From Lagopus muta (taxonomy: Eukaryota > Chordata > Aves > Galliformes > Phasianidae): 64,000 bases of DNA. The notes under the pieces were generated by a model. That model saw only the letters and a program-made list of their open reading frames with translations, was not told the origin of the DNA and did no database searches. Of the stretch, positions 25,507 through 38,525 are shown in pieces. Location: assembly GCF_023343835.1 (NCBI RefSeq), contig NC_064433.1:69524032-69588031 (forward strand). Reading direction: 5' to 3'. Position 1 is the first letter of the stretch, and each line of letters opens with the position of its first letter. The position numbers and the translations under genes were made by a program.

Positions 25507-27950
25507 AAAACATCTAGATTAGGGAGGGAAAAACAAACAAACTGAAAGCACAACAAACAATATAAACAAAAAACACTCATGGGGACAGTCAGAGGTTGAA
25601 GGTCTACGCTGAAAACCTGGAAGTTTTTCAGTGGATGCAGTGGATGCCAGACTAAACAGAAGCCAGCATCATGCTCTCCTCATGAATAAGGAAAACTGTA
25701 AGCTTGGCTTCTTGGTACTGGTAAGGCTGCCTCTGGATTTCTGTGTTCACTTTCATGACCTCCCACTTCAGAATGGTTTCTGAGAAACTAGTGTGGATCT
25801 AGCAGATTGTTGCCAAGATAATAACAGATGGGATACGGAGCTAGTCTGGTTTAATCCAGCAAAGAGGAGGATGAGGGCAGTCTCATAGCATCCACAGCTG
25901 CTGTTGGAGAGCAAAACAGAGATGCAAAGTAGTGTAAGATGATGTAGCCCAAGGCAACAGCTGCAAATAAAGGCTTGGCAGGTTCAGACTGGAACAGACT
26001 TAACAGCGTGAGGGACTGAAGCGAGGTTCAGCAAAACCTTGAAAAAAGGCAGAGAGCTGACTTGGCAGGAAAATGTTGAGAAGCTGCTCCAAAAGAGTCT
26101 GGGGGCTTGGGTGCCTGGGCTCAAGGCCAGGCTGGAGTTTGTGTAGGTGGCAGCCTTGAAAAAAAGCAGCCTCAACAGAGACTTCCCCAAACATCTCTGC
26201 CAAGAAGCTTCATCAAGATTTCTCCTTACTTCTCTTTGTAACTGCTTTTAAGCTGAAACTCTTGCATTTAGTAATCTGAGCTTTGCTGCAGCCCTGTGGC
26301 AGCTGTGCCTGGCCATGTACCCTGTTGATCCTGGCCCAGTCATGTGGTCTTGACCTCCCAGTCTGCCACCATGAACTTGACTGACACCCTGTTTCAATGG
26401 CTGCCATGGGCATTCCCTGAGCCTCCTTTGCTCTCTGCATGGTTGGCATGCCAGGCTCTTTCCCACGGGGTGCCCCACAGCTTTTCTCCTCATGTGGAGC
26501 AGCCAGCCATCTCAGAGCTGCGCAACAGCTACTTGTGGGGATCCTTCACCAGCCCATGATCCTGGAGAGGTTTTCAACCGTCAAAAACATCAGCCAAGGT
26601 GAAGAAGTTCTGATGCAATGCTGGAGTGTTCTATTAGAGCCTTCAAGAGCAAAAGGGGCTGATGTCATTGCAGCATATATCATTATTTTGCATGATAAGA
26701 GCTATCACTGCAAGTAGTAGCAATCTGTAAAAATTTAGTATAGCTGATTGATAACTGCAAGTGGTTAGCACAGTAAATATTGTTTCCTCAATGCTAAAAT
26801 ACCTCAGTCCAAAAGTAGCATACTTTGGTTTGGAATTGACAGCATGGTATGGAGGCGTGCAAATCTGATGCTCAAGTGGTCCAGCACTGAGGGGGTGCCA
26901 TGACCAAGTGGCCAAATTAAAATACTTGTTACTGATTCCACAGAAGTTTTTGTTTTTAAATTAATACATTTCCTTTTAGGTACTAAGTGATTTTGTTTTT
27001 TAAAAAATAAAATATGGTTGCACGGGACTGTTCTGGACAGCTGACATTTCACAGAAACTCCCTTATTTCTTCCCCCCTCCCCACTTTCATCAGCAGGAGG
27101 GAGATCCAAAATATTAACGTTCTCTCAGAGAACTATTCAACATTTTCTACCATGGTGATAGCTCCACAACATGGCTTTTGACACATTCTGAAAGTCTGCA
27201 TCCTGAAGGACTGTGAAGAACGCTCTGAAAATGTTTTCATTTCACAGTCCGTCCTCATGTCACAGATAGAGATAATTTCTGAAATAATTGGATGAGAGAG
27301 ATCCTGAGCTCTTTTATAAGCAATCAAATGAGCACATATGTAAGGAAAATGAGATGGTGAAGGAAAGGAAAAAGGAAGAACAAGAAGAGGGTTTCATGAG
27401 AGACACTTGTTAATTCACTAGCTATAAGGGAAAAAGTTGTTATTATTGATGCCGTACTAGTAGTTATTCCCAGAATAGAACAGAGATGCAATATCTTCCT
27501 CAAACAATGTACAGTCTAGCTGTAGCACAAGAGAAAATGAACAAGTACAAAACAATAGCATGGACACAGGAAAACACAGTGCATTCGGAAATTGTTTCAG
27601 AAATCATTGTTCATTATTTTTTGCATCACAACAAAGTCAAGAGGATCTGCAGACCATGTGCAACAAAGGTCAGAAGACACATTCTCAAGGCAGGAATGCA
27701 GAAAAACTGGAATGCATATCCTGGCTGAGCTCCTGACCTGTTGATCAGTCCTGAATGAGTCAGTTCACAGCAGTGTGCCTCTCTCTGTTTCCTGTCCAGT
27801 CTCTTCTATCTCAAGCTTTTATTGAAAGTAAGTAGTAACATTTTTTCACATATGTGTATGTGGGTATGATGGGTCTTTTAGCATGATAGAGCTTGTGGGC
27901 ACTGCTATGATAACAATACTAAAAAGAAGAAAGTTCTTTATTTAAGAAGT
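25507..27950. other. Gene-free stretch with a GC-richer block
   Basis: No coding exon recognised. The part from 25900 to 26560 is richer in G and C than its surroundings, and 26280-26560 has the CCATGG/CTGGCC-rich texture also seen at 49600-50085. It may be a decayed interspersed repeat of a family I cannot name. Confidence 0.35.
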
Positions 27951-27952
27951 GA

Positions 27953-28046
27953 ATTATATATATATATATACTTTTATATATTATATATATTTTTATATAT
28001 TATATATACTTTTTATATATTTTATATTATATATATATATACTTTT
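27953..28046. repeat. AT microsatellite cluster
   Basis: (TA)n tracts interrupted by CTTTT units with a period of roughly 30 bases: TATATACTTTTATATATTAT and variants. Confidence 0.95.
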
Positions 28047-31000
28047 GTTACGGGCTTTCCCACACTAGTCTTACCAATATATCTCTATTTTGGTCTTTAA
28101 GGATAAATCTAGTAATGAGAAAATAATCTGACTTCTCAACCATGATTAGCAATAGAGTGGGAGTTGGCTTCTTCCATTGCTAAAAGGAGTGTGATTTGAA
28201 AGTGTACTTTCAAAAGCATACAGAAAGTAGGTCTGCCTTATATTAGACTTTCATGAGAAGTTCAAAATGACAAGTGATGTTAATGGTATTAGTCAAGCAA
28301 CAGCAACCATATGTCTCATCGCTTTTCTAGAGTTAAGAATCTATCACATTAATACTTTCCACTTGGTTTCAAAACACCAAAACAGTTGACAGAAGAAGTA
28401 CTGTTCTGAGGTGGAAGAAGAACTTAGATGCACTTCTGCAATGAGGAAGAAATTTTACTGAATGCTATAGACAGGTATCCAAGGACAATCTATGGTGTAT
28501 GACTATTCATATTTCTCATGTTGGCTTGCTAATGTAGCACATTTTAAAAGAAAGGAAGTATAGAAAATTCTAGCATGGTTATGTTCAGAAAATATCGCAG
28601 TAGTGAAATTAATTTGTCCCAGGAGGCCTACGAAGATGCAGCATTATCCCACAGTATCTAATGTATTTAAGATAGTAAGCCAGTTGGAGGACTTCTTTAA
28701 AGCTGAGATTAAGCAAGTGAGAATTTCATGTGCAACCTGAGTTTGCATATAATCTTTTCCTTAGTCTCTATGACATAATATATTCACTTACTGTGTTACT
28801 GTAATGAAGTAATTTGGAAAGATGATAGTAACTGCTGTTAAGTGAATCTAATGCAAAGATTATTGCAAACCTAATTGAAGTAAAGGAATATACGAAAAGG
28901 GAAAGAAAAAGAAAAAAATATTTCCCTCTCCATGATAGAGAGTTGCAAACCCTGAAAGGTCTGCTGAAACCAGTCTTGAGTGGTGTGAATTATAGAAAAT
29001 GTTGATATGTTTTGTAGTACAGCGTGTATAAAAGATGGTATGAAAATCAGCACAAAGCTTGGGAAAGTATTGATAAAAGCATGAGAAAACATGTAAAAGC
29101 ACATTTGATATTCTTCCTGATCAAAGAAATAGATCAAAGAAAACTACTTTTCCTCTTACAGGCTTTTGGTTTGATGTTTGTGAATAAACAAAATTCCTCA
29201 GAAATATACATTTCTTATTACATCATACAATAATTGACTCAGACGGAAATGAACCTGGGACTCTGAATTTTGTTTGTCTGGGAAAGAGTAATTTCATATA
29301 AGTTGAGAAAAAAATGCATGAAGGTTTTAGGATTACAACAGCTAAAAGAAACCAAAGCATGGTTAATCATTCCCGTGCACAATTTTTCATTATGGAAGGT
29401 TGACAGAAAGTAACAAATCAGAAATGTCTGTTAGACATTTGATCTGAACTAGTCAAGAACAGTGCTGAATCTGGCTTACAGTTCTAGTTCCAATAATTTA
29501 ATACTATGTCTACAATGTAAAATGGTGCACAGATACCACAAGTAGTTAGAAATAAGCTAGTCCAGACTCAACTGCATTAGCAGGACACTCTGCCTATGGA
29601 AGTTCACTCAAAATTTACTAGAATGGAAATTGCTCTACCATGTATTTCTTTGGGAAAAAAATATCACCAGATCTGTATAACCAATAATAGTTCTGATTCA
29701 TACAGGTCTTATTTTGTTGAAGAGGACGATGGTTCTATACACTTTCACTTATTAGCTGCCTTTACAATCAGAACTTAAAGAATAAAAAAGCCAACAAGAA
29801 ATGAGGCCAGGCTTTGACCAGACATTCTCTGGATAAAAATATTAGAAAAGGATAATGTGCATCTTTCCTACTTTTACAAAGCAAACTGAAATTTAACGTG
29901 CTTTGATGGCACTGAATTTGAAGTCAACTGTAGCCAGTTTCAAGCCATGGCTGCCTTCTAATGATGTTTCAGCATTTGTCTCACATTCTAACAGGATATT
30001 GTTAAACCCGGACTATGGGCAGTGCAGGAAGTTCTTCTTCCTGCTGTAATACCACTGCTATAATAAGCAGCTCAGAGCAGTATATAATTGCCAAATGTCA
30101 CCCAGGCTGCGTTGTAGGCATAGCTTGGAAGTAATTACAGTTTATAGCTCTGCAGCTTAGATATTACACCCTGTCATAATTAAGGTAGAAAATTAATAAT
30201 TCTGGGCTTTTTGTCCATGCAACACAATGAACATTGAAAAAAAAAAAAAAAAGCCAGAGCTTTTCACTTTAGAAGTATTAAAATTTTTCATTGACAAATT
30301 TCATGTGTATCCCTGTACCACTTCTTTATTGACATTGGTTTTAATTTTAGAACAGTCAGTATCTTAGTTGGACAACAGAGAAAAGTGGTTAATTTAAAGC
30401 AGCATCACAATGTCTTTGAAATGGTTGCTGTAAAGTTAGTGTAATCTGTAAAATAATTTTTAGGAAAAGTCATTGAGAAGTTACCAAGATCTGTCTTAAA
30501 TGTACACACACGTACACACACATATATAGTCATGCTTCTTCCTGTGCCTTATCCTTCCAATGGTAAAGTGAATACTTATTATCATCTCGCGTGAAAATTG
30601 TATGAAAATGTAGTCATTACTGTTTTTGAAGCAATCACATACAATTATAATTAAACCTAGAATGCCTTTGAGAATATTTATTATTACACATAGAATGAAT
30701 TTGAATGATTGTAGTATGACAGAGGATCAGGCAGTGATCACTGATGATACAAGAAGGTACCAATATCTTCTATTTACTGTTCATAATTCAGCTTGGAATA
30801 CAAATGAATTTAAGGGCCAAAGAAAAATGAAAATGCATGATGTAATGAAAGACTTTGCAACTTCTGCATTTTTTGGAATTAAAGTACACTTTCCTGTTAT
30901 TCAGAGACTTGAGAATGCCACTATAATAAAATACTAAAATGAAAAACATCACATATATCCACCACGTACTTTTGTTTCATGCAAAGGCACGTAAAATAAG

Positions 31001-32998
31001 GACTTTCTCTTTGATAAAAATTCGACAAAAAGTAACAGAATGAAGAAAGAAAATGCTACTTAGAATGACAGTGACTGTACTGTGACTATCCTTGGGACAT
31101 GACTTTGAAGGCTGGCTTCTCACCTGGGATGTATTGGCTATGTACCAATGGAGCTGTGCCAACCTAGAAGTGCTAAGGATCTGCTCGTGGGTTAATAACC
31201 ACTATAAATCTTTAATGTAACTATCTTGGATAGGCTATCTGCTTTTTATAGCATGCTGCATACTTGGATTTGATTGTTAATGAAATTGGAGTGAAATTTC
31301 ACATCTGATTATCTAAGAGGCTTATGAAAATAAAAACAGAAAGGATAGCTATAAAACAACATGACACTGTTTCAGAAACAAAGCTTGTGTTCCACTGTAG
31401 TTACCATTTTGTTTTTGGGCTTTTCTGAGCTATGTCATTCCTAATATGTACATTGTTTCTATACTATTGGAGCTCCTTACAATTGTCACCCTGTGTGGTG
31501 ACATTACTTCTGTTTGTGACTGAGAGGTGTCATCCAGCCTCAAGCTATTAAGCACCAGAGCAGGACTTCTTTCCCTATTATTGCAAGCAATGACCCTTAA
31601 CACCTAGCAGGAGACTGGTGATAACGCCTCTTAGGGATTTTTCACTAAGATGCTGTTTCTCCCCTGCCAGTCAAAGCTACAGCATATATAGTCAGTAAAA
31701 AACAAACCTCTCAACGGATTCAGTTTTTGCACGAAGCTATTAAAGCTTTGCTAAAATTAGAAACCACAAGAAAAACCAACCCTAGTGTGACTTGCTCTGA
31801 GCAACACAAGGTATGGAACAGTTGGAAACAGAGTGACGTCACTCAGCTTTCAAAACATATGGTTAAATGTAGGCATTGCTTTGATTTATGGATACACCTG
31901 CAGTACGCTCATTTCAGAGTAGGTTTGTTAAGTTTTCATATGGTACAAGCCAGGACTGCAGACATGACCTATGATATCAGTTCCCGCTGCTATTACAGGA
32001 ATCCCACTTGTGTCTCTGCCTGGCCACACTTGACCCAGTCATGACTCAGGCAGCGTATGTCTGTGTTTGTGTCTGTACACGTGTCTGTCTGTGTGCTTGC
32101 AGGGCTGTCAGGTCTTTCTTACAAACAACACTCACTCCTTTTTCTTATGTGCCCTCTGATAATGAACAGTATTAGGGTGGGGTGTTCTCTTACTTGGGTT
32201 TTATTGTTTTATCTCCTTATCTAGCAATAGTTCCAGAACTGCAACAGATAATTCCTTTCTGAGATGAGACTCAAACCATTATCAGCGTTTCTCAGTTATA
32301 CCCAGTGGAATTAGAAAAACTTGTGTTTTTTTTCTATCATGGCTGCCTGGATGGAATTAAATGACTGCAGAAGTAATAACATAAAAGCAGCTATGCTCTC
32401 AGTTCTCTCTGAGAAACAGAGGCAGGATTTAGGAGTCACACTTCAAAGTAAGTTCTAGCTGGATATGTGTTCCTTTTTCATGTGGAAAAAAATTCCCAGA
32501 TAGCGTTCTTTCCATGCAGCTTGAGAAAAGCACTCAGCCTGCTGCTGTGGAGCGTCTGGATGATTTCATTTTCTAAGAAAAGAAAATGATCTCATCCTCA
32601 GTACTTAAAGATATATCACCCCATCATTTTCCCTTGCCTAGTACAAAGGGGAATTTGAATTCATGAAGCTTGAAGCCTGATGACTATAGAAGTACTGACC
32701 TGAATGGCACAAAAGCATTACCTTTAACCCCTTCCCCACTGCTAGCCTGCACATGCTGGTGTTCTGGCAGGAAGAACAGCCTGAGCAGGCAGGAGAGAAG
32801 GCTGATGAGGGCTTTGTATGGTGGGTGGCAGAGACACTGTGTTGCTTGGTTGCCAGTAACCTTCAAGCTAATGACTCGAGGCCACAGCAGGCAGCATGCA
32901 GCATGCTGTGCTCTAGGAATAAACGGTGGGACAAACTGCTCACTACGTTACTTGAATGGACTGTCAGGGGACTGACAGCCTCCCAGAGGAGAGAGATT
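28047..32998. other. Gene-free AT-rich DNA
   Basis: No gene or recognised repeat family. It contains an A run at 30237-30252 and a short CA-rich tract (TACACACACGTACACACACA) at 30502-30521. ORFs up to 105 codons occur but have neither splice context nor protein-like composition. Confidence 0.5.
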
Positions 32999-33540
32999 AT
33001 CTTAGTTTCAGGTGGGATGGAATTGTTTTCTTCACAGTACTTGGTATGATGACGTCTTGGTTCAAGGAGATAAGCAATGGTGATAACTCACTGGCATTTA
33101 CAGTCACTACTAAGCGTTGTTGTACAGAGTCAAGGCCAGTCACAGTGAAGGGCCCAAGGAGCTGGGAGAGAACAGAGTTAGGACAGCTGACTTAAACTGG
33201 CCAAAGGATATTCCATACCATATGACACCAAGAGGAAGGAGTTTTGAGGGGGGTGGGAGTTCATCTCACTCTCTTTCACTGCTCGAGGACTGAGCTGGAC
33301 ATCATTTGGGGGTAGTGAGCAATTGCTTGTGCATCACTTGTAGTATACAGATATATATTTATTTATATATATAAATAATATATAACTATTGTCCTCTTCT
33401 TTTTCTCTATTTTAGTAAATAGTTTTATGTTAACCCACGAGTTCTACTTTTTTTCTTTCTGATTTTCTCCCTCATCCCACTGGGAAGTAGGGGGTGAGAG
33501 AATGACTGTGTGTGCTGAGCTACCAGGTTAAAACAGAACA
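32999..33540 (+). repeat. Solo LTR, copy 1 of the plus-strand family, with 6-bp target duplication
   Basis: This block aligns along its whole length with 38526-39072. Shared words include GGTGGGATGGAATTGTTTTC near the start and CAGCTGACTTAAACTGGCCA in the middle. The direct repeat GAGATT flanks it exactly (32993-32998 and 33541-33546), which is the target duplication of a retroviral integration. The LTR ends in CA, while the initial TG has mutated to AT. Six bases is the duplication size typical of ERVK-like (class II) elements. The end resembles the TTAAACCACRACA terminus of common avian LTRs. An AT-rich expansion (about 33345-33383) replaces the T run found in copy 2. No internal retroviral sequence remains. 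Confidence 0.8.
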
Positions 33541-35360
33541 GAGATTCTGTATTTCAGGGTTTTGTCAATGATGTCTTAAAAACTGGGAAAGAGTGCCTTG
33601 AACTCTGAAGTTTTTTTTGTATTGACTGTGATCTATTTTCAAAGGACCTGTGGCATGTAATTAAGTCAGTGAGAAACACGTAAAGTACTTTGCTTTTTGA
33701 GTACCAAGATATTTATTTAGGGACAGATACTAAAATTTTTAGGCTCCAGATACCTCTTGATGCAGGATACCTACGTTTGAATTGAGGTTTTAGGAACCAA
33801 ATTCAAAATGTTTTAAGTCTGGCCTTAGGTTCCTTTGGCCAGTCTGTATGCAGCAAGGGTAACTGCAGAGTGGCCATTTCCTCTTAGCTCCCCCTTGCAT
33901 TTTCATACCATGGGAGTGCTTCTCTGTGGTATCATTTAGTAAGCTTAGTCTAACTCCGGCATGAATCAAACAAAACCACAGAAGGGCAATATAACTGTGA
34001 TGAGAAAAGTATTGTGTCCCATGCTTCTTACTTGCTACATTCAGACTGTTATGTATTCTACAGTAGATTCCCATGAATACAAGAACTAAGAGGATGCAGA
34101 CTACAATGCAGAAATTGTAACCAGTGTTTTACTAATTGCATTTCTAGATAAATACTCAACTTTTTATTACCACTTTGTTCCAGGCTACAACTGACAGCAC
34201 ATACCTCAGACTGTGCTTACATTGCTTACATTTCCATTCCCTCTATTGCACTGCTTCTTGAAGAAAAACTGTAATAACTTCACTAAGCAGTTCTTAAATG
34301 GTCAAAAGAGATACTGCATTACTCTGAACACAATAGGTGTACTAACAAGAAAAGAAGTTCCCAATATTCCAAATTGTCTTTTTCTCCCCAAAAGCATGCT
34401 GCTTTCAAACAGATTCTATTCAATGCAGTTGAGTTATTTCAGTTTACCTCAGCCAGCACCATATTCAGAGGTTCTGCAAAGATGTTCTATGAAGACAGTG
34501 ATGCTCTGTACCAAAATTCGCTTTCTACTGCCTTCAAGTTGAGTCTCAGTTCTCACTGCCACTTGCAGCACCTCTCATTAGGAGTAGGATAGTTATTCTA
34601 TTACTGCAGCAGAAGACACAGCTCACACAGAAGCCACAGAGGCACTGTAGAAAAGGGTGATTTCAAAATAAATTATTTTATACTGAAGGCAGTAGCTGAG
34701 TTGATGTTATGATGCCCATAGATTTTGCTTGGAGGGGAAATTGGGTTGCTCTTGCACAAAGCTCATTTTCCTTTATTTTTTCATTACGCTTTCCTCAATC
34801 CTGTCACAAACAACTCAGAAGCTTCCCAAGCACTCTGAAAATGACTGAATTTAACAAGTTAGAGAAATATACAGAAGAATAAAAAAGGACAAATAACAAC
34901 AATTATGAGTAAAATCATTTTGCCTGTGTGTTATGTCTTTCAACAAGACATTTCAAAAAATCTTTTAAAGTGTTAATGAAGCCTCAAAAATCTCTTAAAG
35001 GAAGATGTTTGTGTGTGGTTTACTGCTAAACCTTTATTGCTGTCACGGTTTAAAAAGCAGACACATAGTTATGTACTGCAGTGTTACAGTTCAGAACGAA
35101 AGATGTAAGGATTACATAGCTGAAAACATAGGGTGAGTTAGTAGGAGTAAAATGCACAGTGTTATCTGCAAGTTGACCAGAACTTAAGGAATTTTAGCTC
35201 TATGAGGTCTCTCATGGCTGACAACTGGCATCACATATAATGTGCAGATGTGATCTCCCTAAAATGTCAGTAAACCAGAGGGCAACAGAAAGTGGTGTAT
35301 ACTAAAAATACTTATACTAAAAATACTTTTATCATGAGATTTTTAATACACATTTATTTA

Positions 35361-35700
35361 AAAGGATGGTTCAGAAGGTGGGAAACAGGAGAGCAATGCC
35401 CCTCCTGCTGTAATTGAAGATCAGGTTTGTGACTGCCTGGGGAACACAAACATCCATAAATCTATGAGTCCCAGTGAGATGCAGCCCAGATTCCTGAAGG
35501 AACTTGAAGCAGTTACCGAGCCAGTCTCAATGGTATTTGAAAAGTCATGGCAATTAAATGAAGTCCTGGAGACTGGAACAAACACGATGACACACTCATT
35601 TTTAAGAAACAGAGAGGATGACCTTGGAACTACCGACCTGTCAGCCTCATCTCTGCCAGGGTCCCTTCCAACTTCAACAATGCTGTGATACCATGATATT
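35361..35700 (+). mobile_element. CR1 LINE deletion derivative: RT N-terminus joined to 3' end
   Basis: The frame at about 35390-35660 encodes 'NAPPAVIEDQVCDCLGNTNI', then 'PVSMVFEKSWQLNEVLETGT' and 'DDLGTTDLSASSLPG'. This is the same RT N-terminal segment as in the minus-strand CR1 at 17.3-17.6 kb. Immediately after 'CTCATCTCTGCCAGG' the sequence switches to the CR1 terminus 'GTCCCTTCCAACTTCAACAA' and a decayed octamer. All of RT motifs A to C and most of the 3' UTR are missing. Nonfunctional. Confidence 0.82.
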
Positions 35701-36467
35701 ATAGCTATTAATGAAAAGTCTTTCTAAAATAAAAGATAAACATGTGGAGAGGAAGATGCTTCCTGAAGTGTCCTTCTACCCTTCAGCCATTCTCAGGCAA
35801 CCTTGAAGGGCATCTTGTAAGCTGTCTCACAGATGCCTTAGGCTGCCCTCAGGGAAGATCCTCTGAAATAAAGGATTTCTGTGATGGACTTGGAAGCGTC
35901 ACTGACATTCAAGAGCAATCTGAAGGCCTGGGAATAAAGCAGAGACAATGAGCCCCGGGCAGCACCCTTGAGGCTTAGTTCTGTTCAGTCAAGCCTTGGT
36001 CTCTGCTGCAGTGGCGCACCTCAGACAACTCAGATGAAAGCCTAAGGCTAAGCCTATTGAAACTCTCTCTTGCTTTCATGCTTTCATTTTCAATTTTGAA
36101 TGACAATTTAACCATCTTGTTTGAATAAACTGCATTGCTTTCATTTTCTTTTAAAATGAACTCCAGTGAATCTGGTAAATGAGGAATGCCTTCAATTTTT
36201 CAAATGAGCCACAGCAGTGTTGCAGAGAAACCAGGTGAGTCTTGAATGAATTGGGGTAAATCTTCACTAAAGCTGAAACGGCAGCATGTAGCATTGCTCA
36301 GGGCTAGAAGGGGAAAAGCCTCAGCAACTCAGAGAAAGACAATCATCAGCTTCAGAAAATCCCAGATCACTTAAAGTAGTTTGCAGTTTGAGTTCATCTC
36401 AGTAATGTGTTGGTGTTATGTCAGCAGGCCCGGAATCAGCACTATTATTATCAGCAGTAAAAAAAAA

Positions 36468-36505
<38 letters not shown>

Positions 36506-37996
36506 TATATATATATGATTTTCCCCCTTTTTTCCATGCTTTTTGTCTTTGTCACTAAGAATGACATTGATGATGCATTTTTCAAACTCATTACTGCACT
36601 GAGAACTGGAGTTCCCAGATGGGACTGCTGAAAGTACGTAGCCTAAGGATCAATGATCCAAAGTGAAAAGCGCTAATATAGCGTTATTCAAATGACATTT
36701 TAGTGCTAGCAATTTTCTCTAATTGCAGAATCTACAGGGTACATTATGGTGCATTACCTGAATAATGATTTTTTAAATAATTGTGAATCACACCATAGAC
36801 GTATGACTATATAATGAATCTGCTCTATTGCCAATTGTACAGGGAGTATGAGATGATAAAATACATCCGAGTTTTAAAGAGAATGATTTGTTTAAATCCA
36901 CAAGAAACATATTTTTAGTAGTCATTCTCTCTCACTTACATTAACTGGAAATGCAGGTACCAGTTCTGAGAAATAGTTCCTAGTCATCTAGTTCTAATAG
37001 AAAGCAAGAGGAAGTAATCCATTACAAAAATAATATTTGAAAATCTTGGTTTTGAGTTCCCAAAAGAAGTCTTTTACCAGAAATGCGATAGGTAAGAGAG
37101 TACATTTATTACTGTAACAAGTCTAGCATCTCTGTGCTAGCGTTGGGCAGAAAGTTTTCTTATTCTCTCACATTTCAAGCCCAATGACCAATAGTAGTTA
37201 ATCCCACAAATCCTACAGAACTGATTCCTTGTTTGTGGGCTGTCTGGGTTCATTCTGGATGGCCAGCAGAATTAGGGGAAATAGAATCATTCTGAGTTTG
37301 TCTTCTAGGGATAAAATATGGGACAACCATTTCTCAAAAACTGAATGCAAATCCTTTGTTTATTCTCTACCAGTACAAAATCAAAGTTTACGCTGAGGTT
37401 GAAAAAAAAACAAACATTAGTTGACTTTCATTTCAAATTCAAAGTTGTTTTTCTTTTTTAAATCTTGCAACAAAATTGGAGGCAGTGAGAAGTAGCACAA
37501 GTACCCTGGTCTGTCATGGTGTCCAGCTGTGCAGTTACCCATACCGTCTGCATGTGAGTACATGGACTGACCACAGAACACCCTGTAGGGGAGGGGCCCC
37601 TATAGGTTTGGCACTTACTAGTGCAAATGCAAATTCATCATTTACAATGCAATGTACGTATCATAGCTGTTAACCAAGGAGAAAATATTTTATTGAGCAG
37701 ACAGAGCTCTGGATACATGCTGGTTTTTATATGTCTTCAAGGCCAAGATGCAATAAACTGTGTTTCAGCTGTAGAAGGCTGTTGTTCTCTCACCTAATTA
37801 AATCCCTTTTGAATCACCTTTATTACTGCTAATGACACCTCTCAGAACACATATTGAAATTTGTCAAGTTCCCAATAAATTTTTTCACTGCTGTTTATTA
37901 AGGCTAGTTTTTCTAATGTTGGTCAAACTCTCTTATAACTACATCAGTAAGGTAGTCACATTATCATCTACAAAATGTAAATCTCAAGTGTACTAG
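35701..37996. other. Gene-free DNA with an AT microsatellite
   Basis: No gene recognised. Two AATAAA hexamers (about 35868 and 35933) lie in a moderately GC-rich segment at 35740-36000, which could be an old LTR or other repeat but has no further support. Confidence 0.4.
36470..36517. repeat. (AT)n microsatellite
   Basis: About 22 AT units with one CAT interruption, preceded by an A run. Probably length-polymorphic. Confidence 0.95.
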
Positions 37997-38147
37997 TGTT
38001 GAGCTGTCCGGTGTATTAAACAAACGTTAAACCATTTTGTATATAATCACTATAATGTGATGGAAAACACAGCAGTAATAGCAGGGTAGCAAAGTCTTTA
38101 GCTACAACAAACAAAGACAAACCCAAATTCAGCAGCCATGGATGCAG

Positions 38148-38189
<42 letters not shown>

Positions 38190-38411
38190 CTTATCCACAG
38201 AAGGCCTCAGATAAGAAAGCATCTCCAGTGAGATACCCTCACCTCCACTTCCAACCCTTAAATGAAATCAGGGGAGGGGTGGATCCTGTCTCCACCCTTT
38301 CTGGTGACTCAGGTACATTGCATGCACCTGAGCTCCCCTGGGTTGGCCCTGCCTTCCCACCAGGTGATCAATCACTGGTTCAAGCCATGACTTAGCATTT
38401 CCACTACAATT
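37997..38411 (-). repeat. Solo LTR, copy 1 of the minus-strand family, interrupted by A33
   Basis: On the minus strand it begins near TTGTAGTGGAAATGCTAAGT and shares with 60720-61112 the block 'TGAACC..TGATTGATCACCT', a GGTGGAG-rich segment and a TTTAAG TATA-like box. It ends 'GGACAGCTCAACA', matching 'GGGCAGCATAACGCA' in the other copy. A run of 33 As (38154-38186) interrupts it. In the LTR's own direction this is a T run, absent from the other copy. No internal retroviral genes flank it, and the target duplication is not resolved. Confidence 0.6.
38154..38186. repeat. Poly(A) run of 33
   Basis: Uninterrupted A33 on the plus strand, inside the minus-strand LTR. It could be an expanded homopolymer or the tail of a tiny retroinsertion, but no recognisable retroposon body precedes it. 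Confidence 0.95.
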
Positions 38412-38525
38412 ACCCATTCTGAAAATACAAAAGCAATGCTGTATAGTTGAAATGAAAGGATGTTTCCGTTTGACCATGAGTTCTATTCTATGTCATTCAC
38501 CAAATCTATGTTAAACTAAAAATAT

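Noticed and set aside
35740..36000. Segment with two AATAAA hexamers, considered as an LTR or a 3' UTR
   Set aside because: No TATA-like element, no matching copy in the window and no ORF leading into it.
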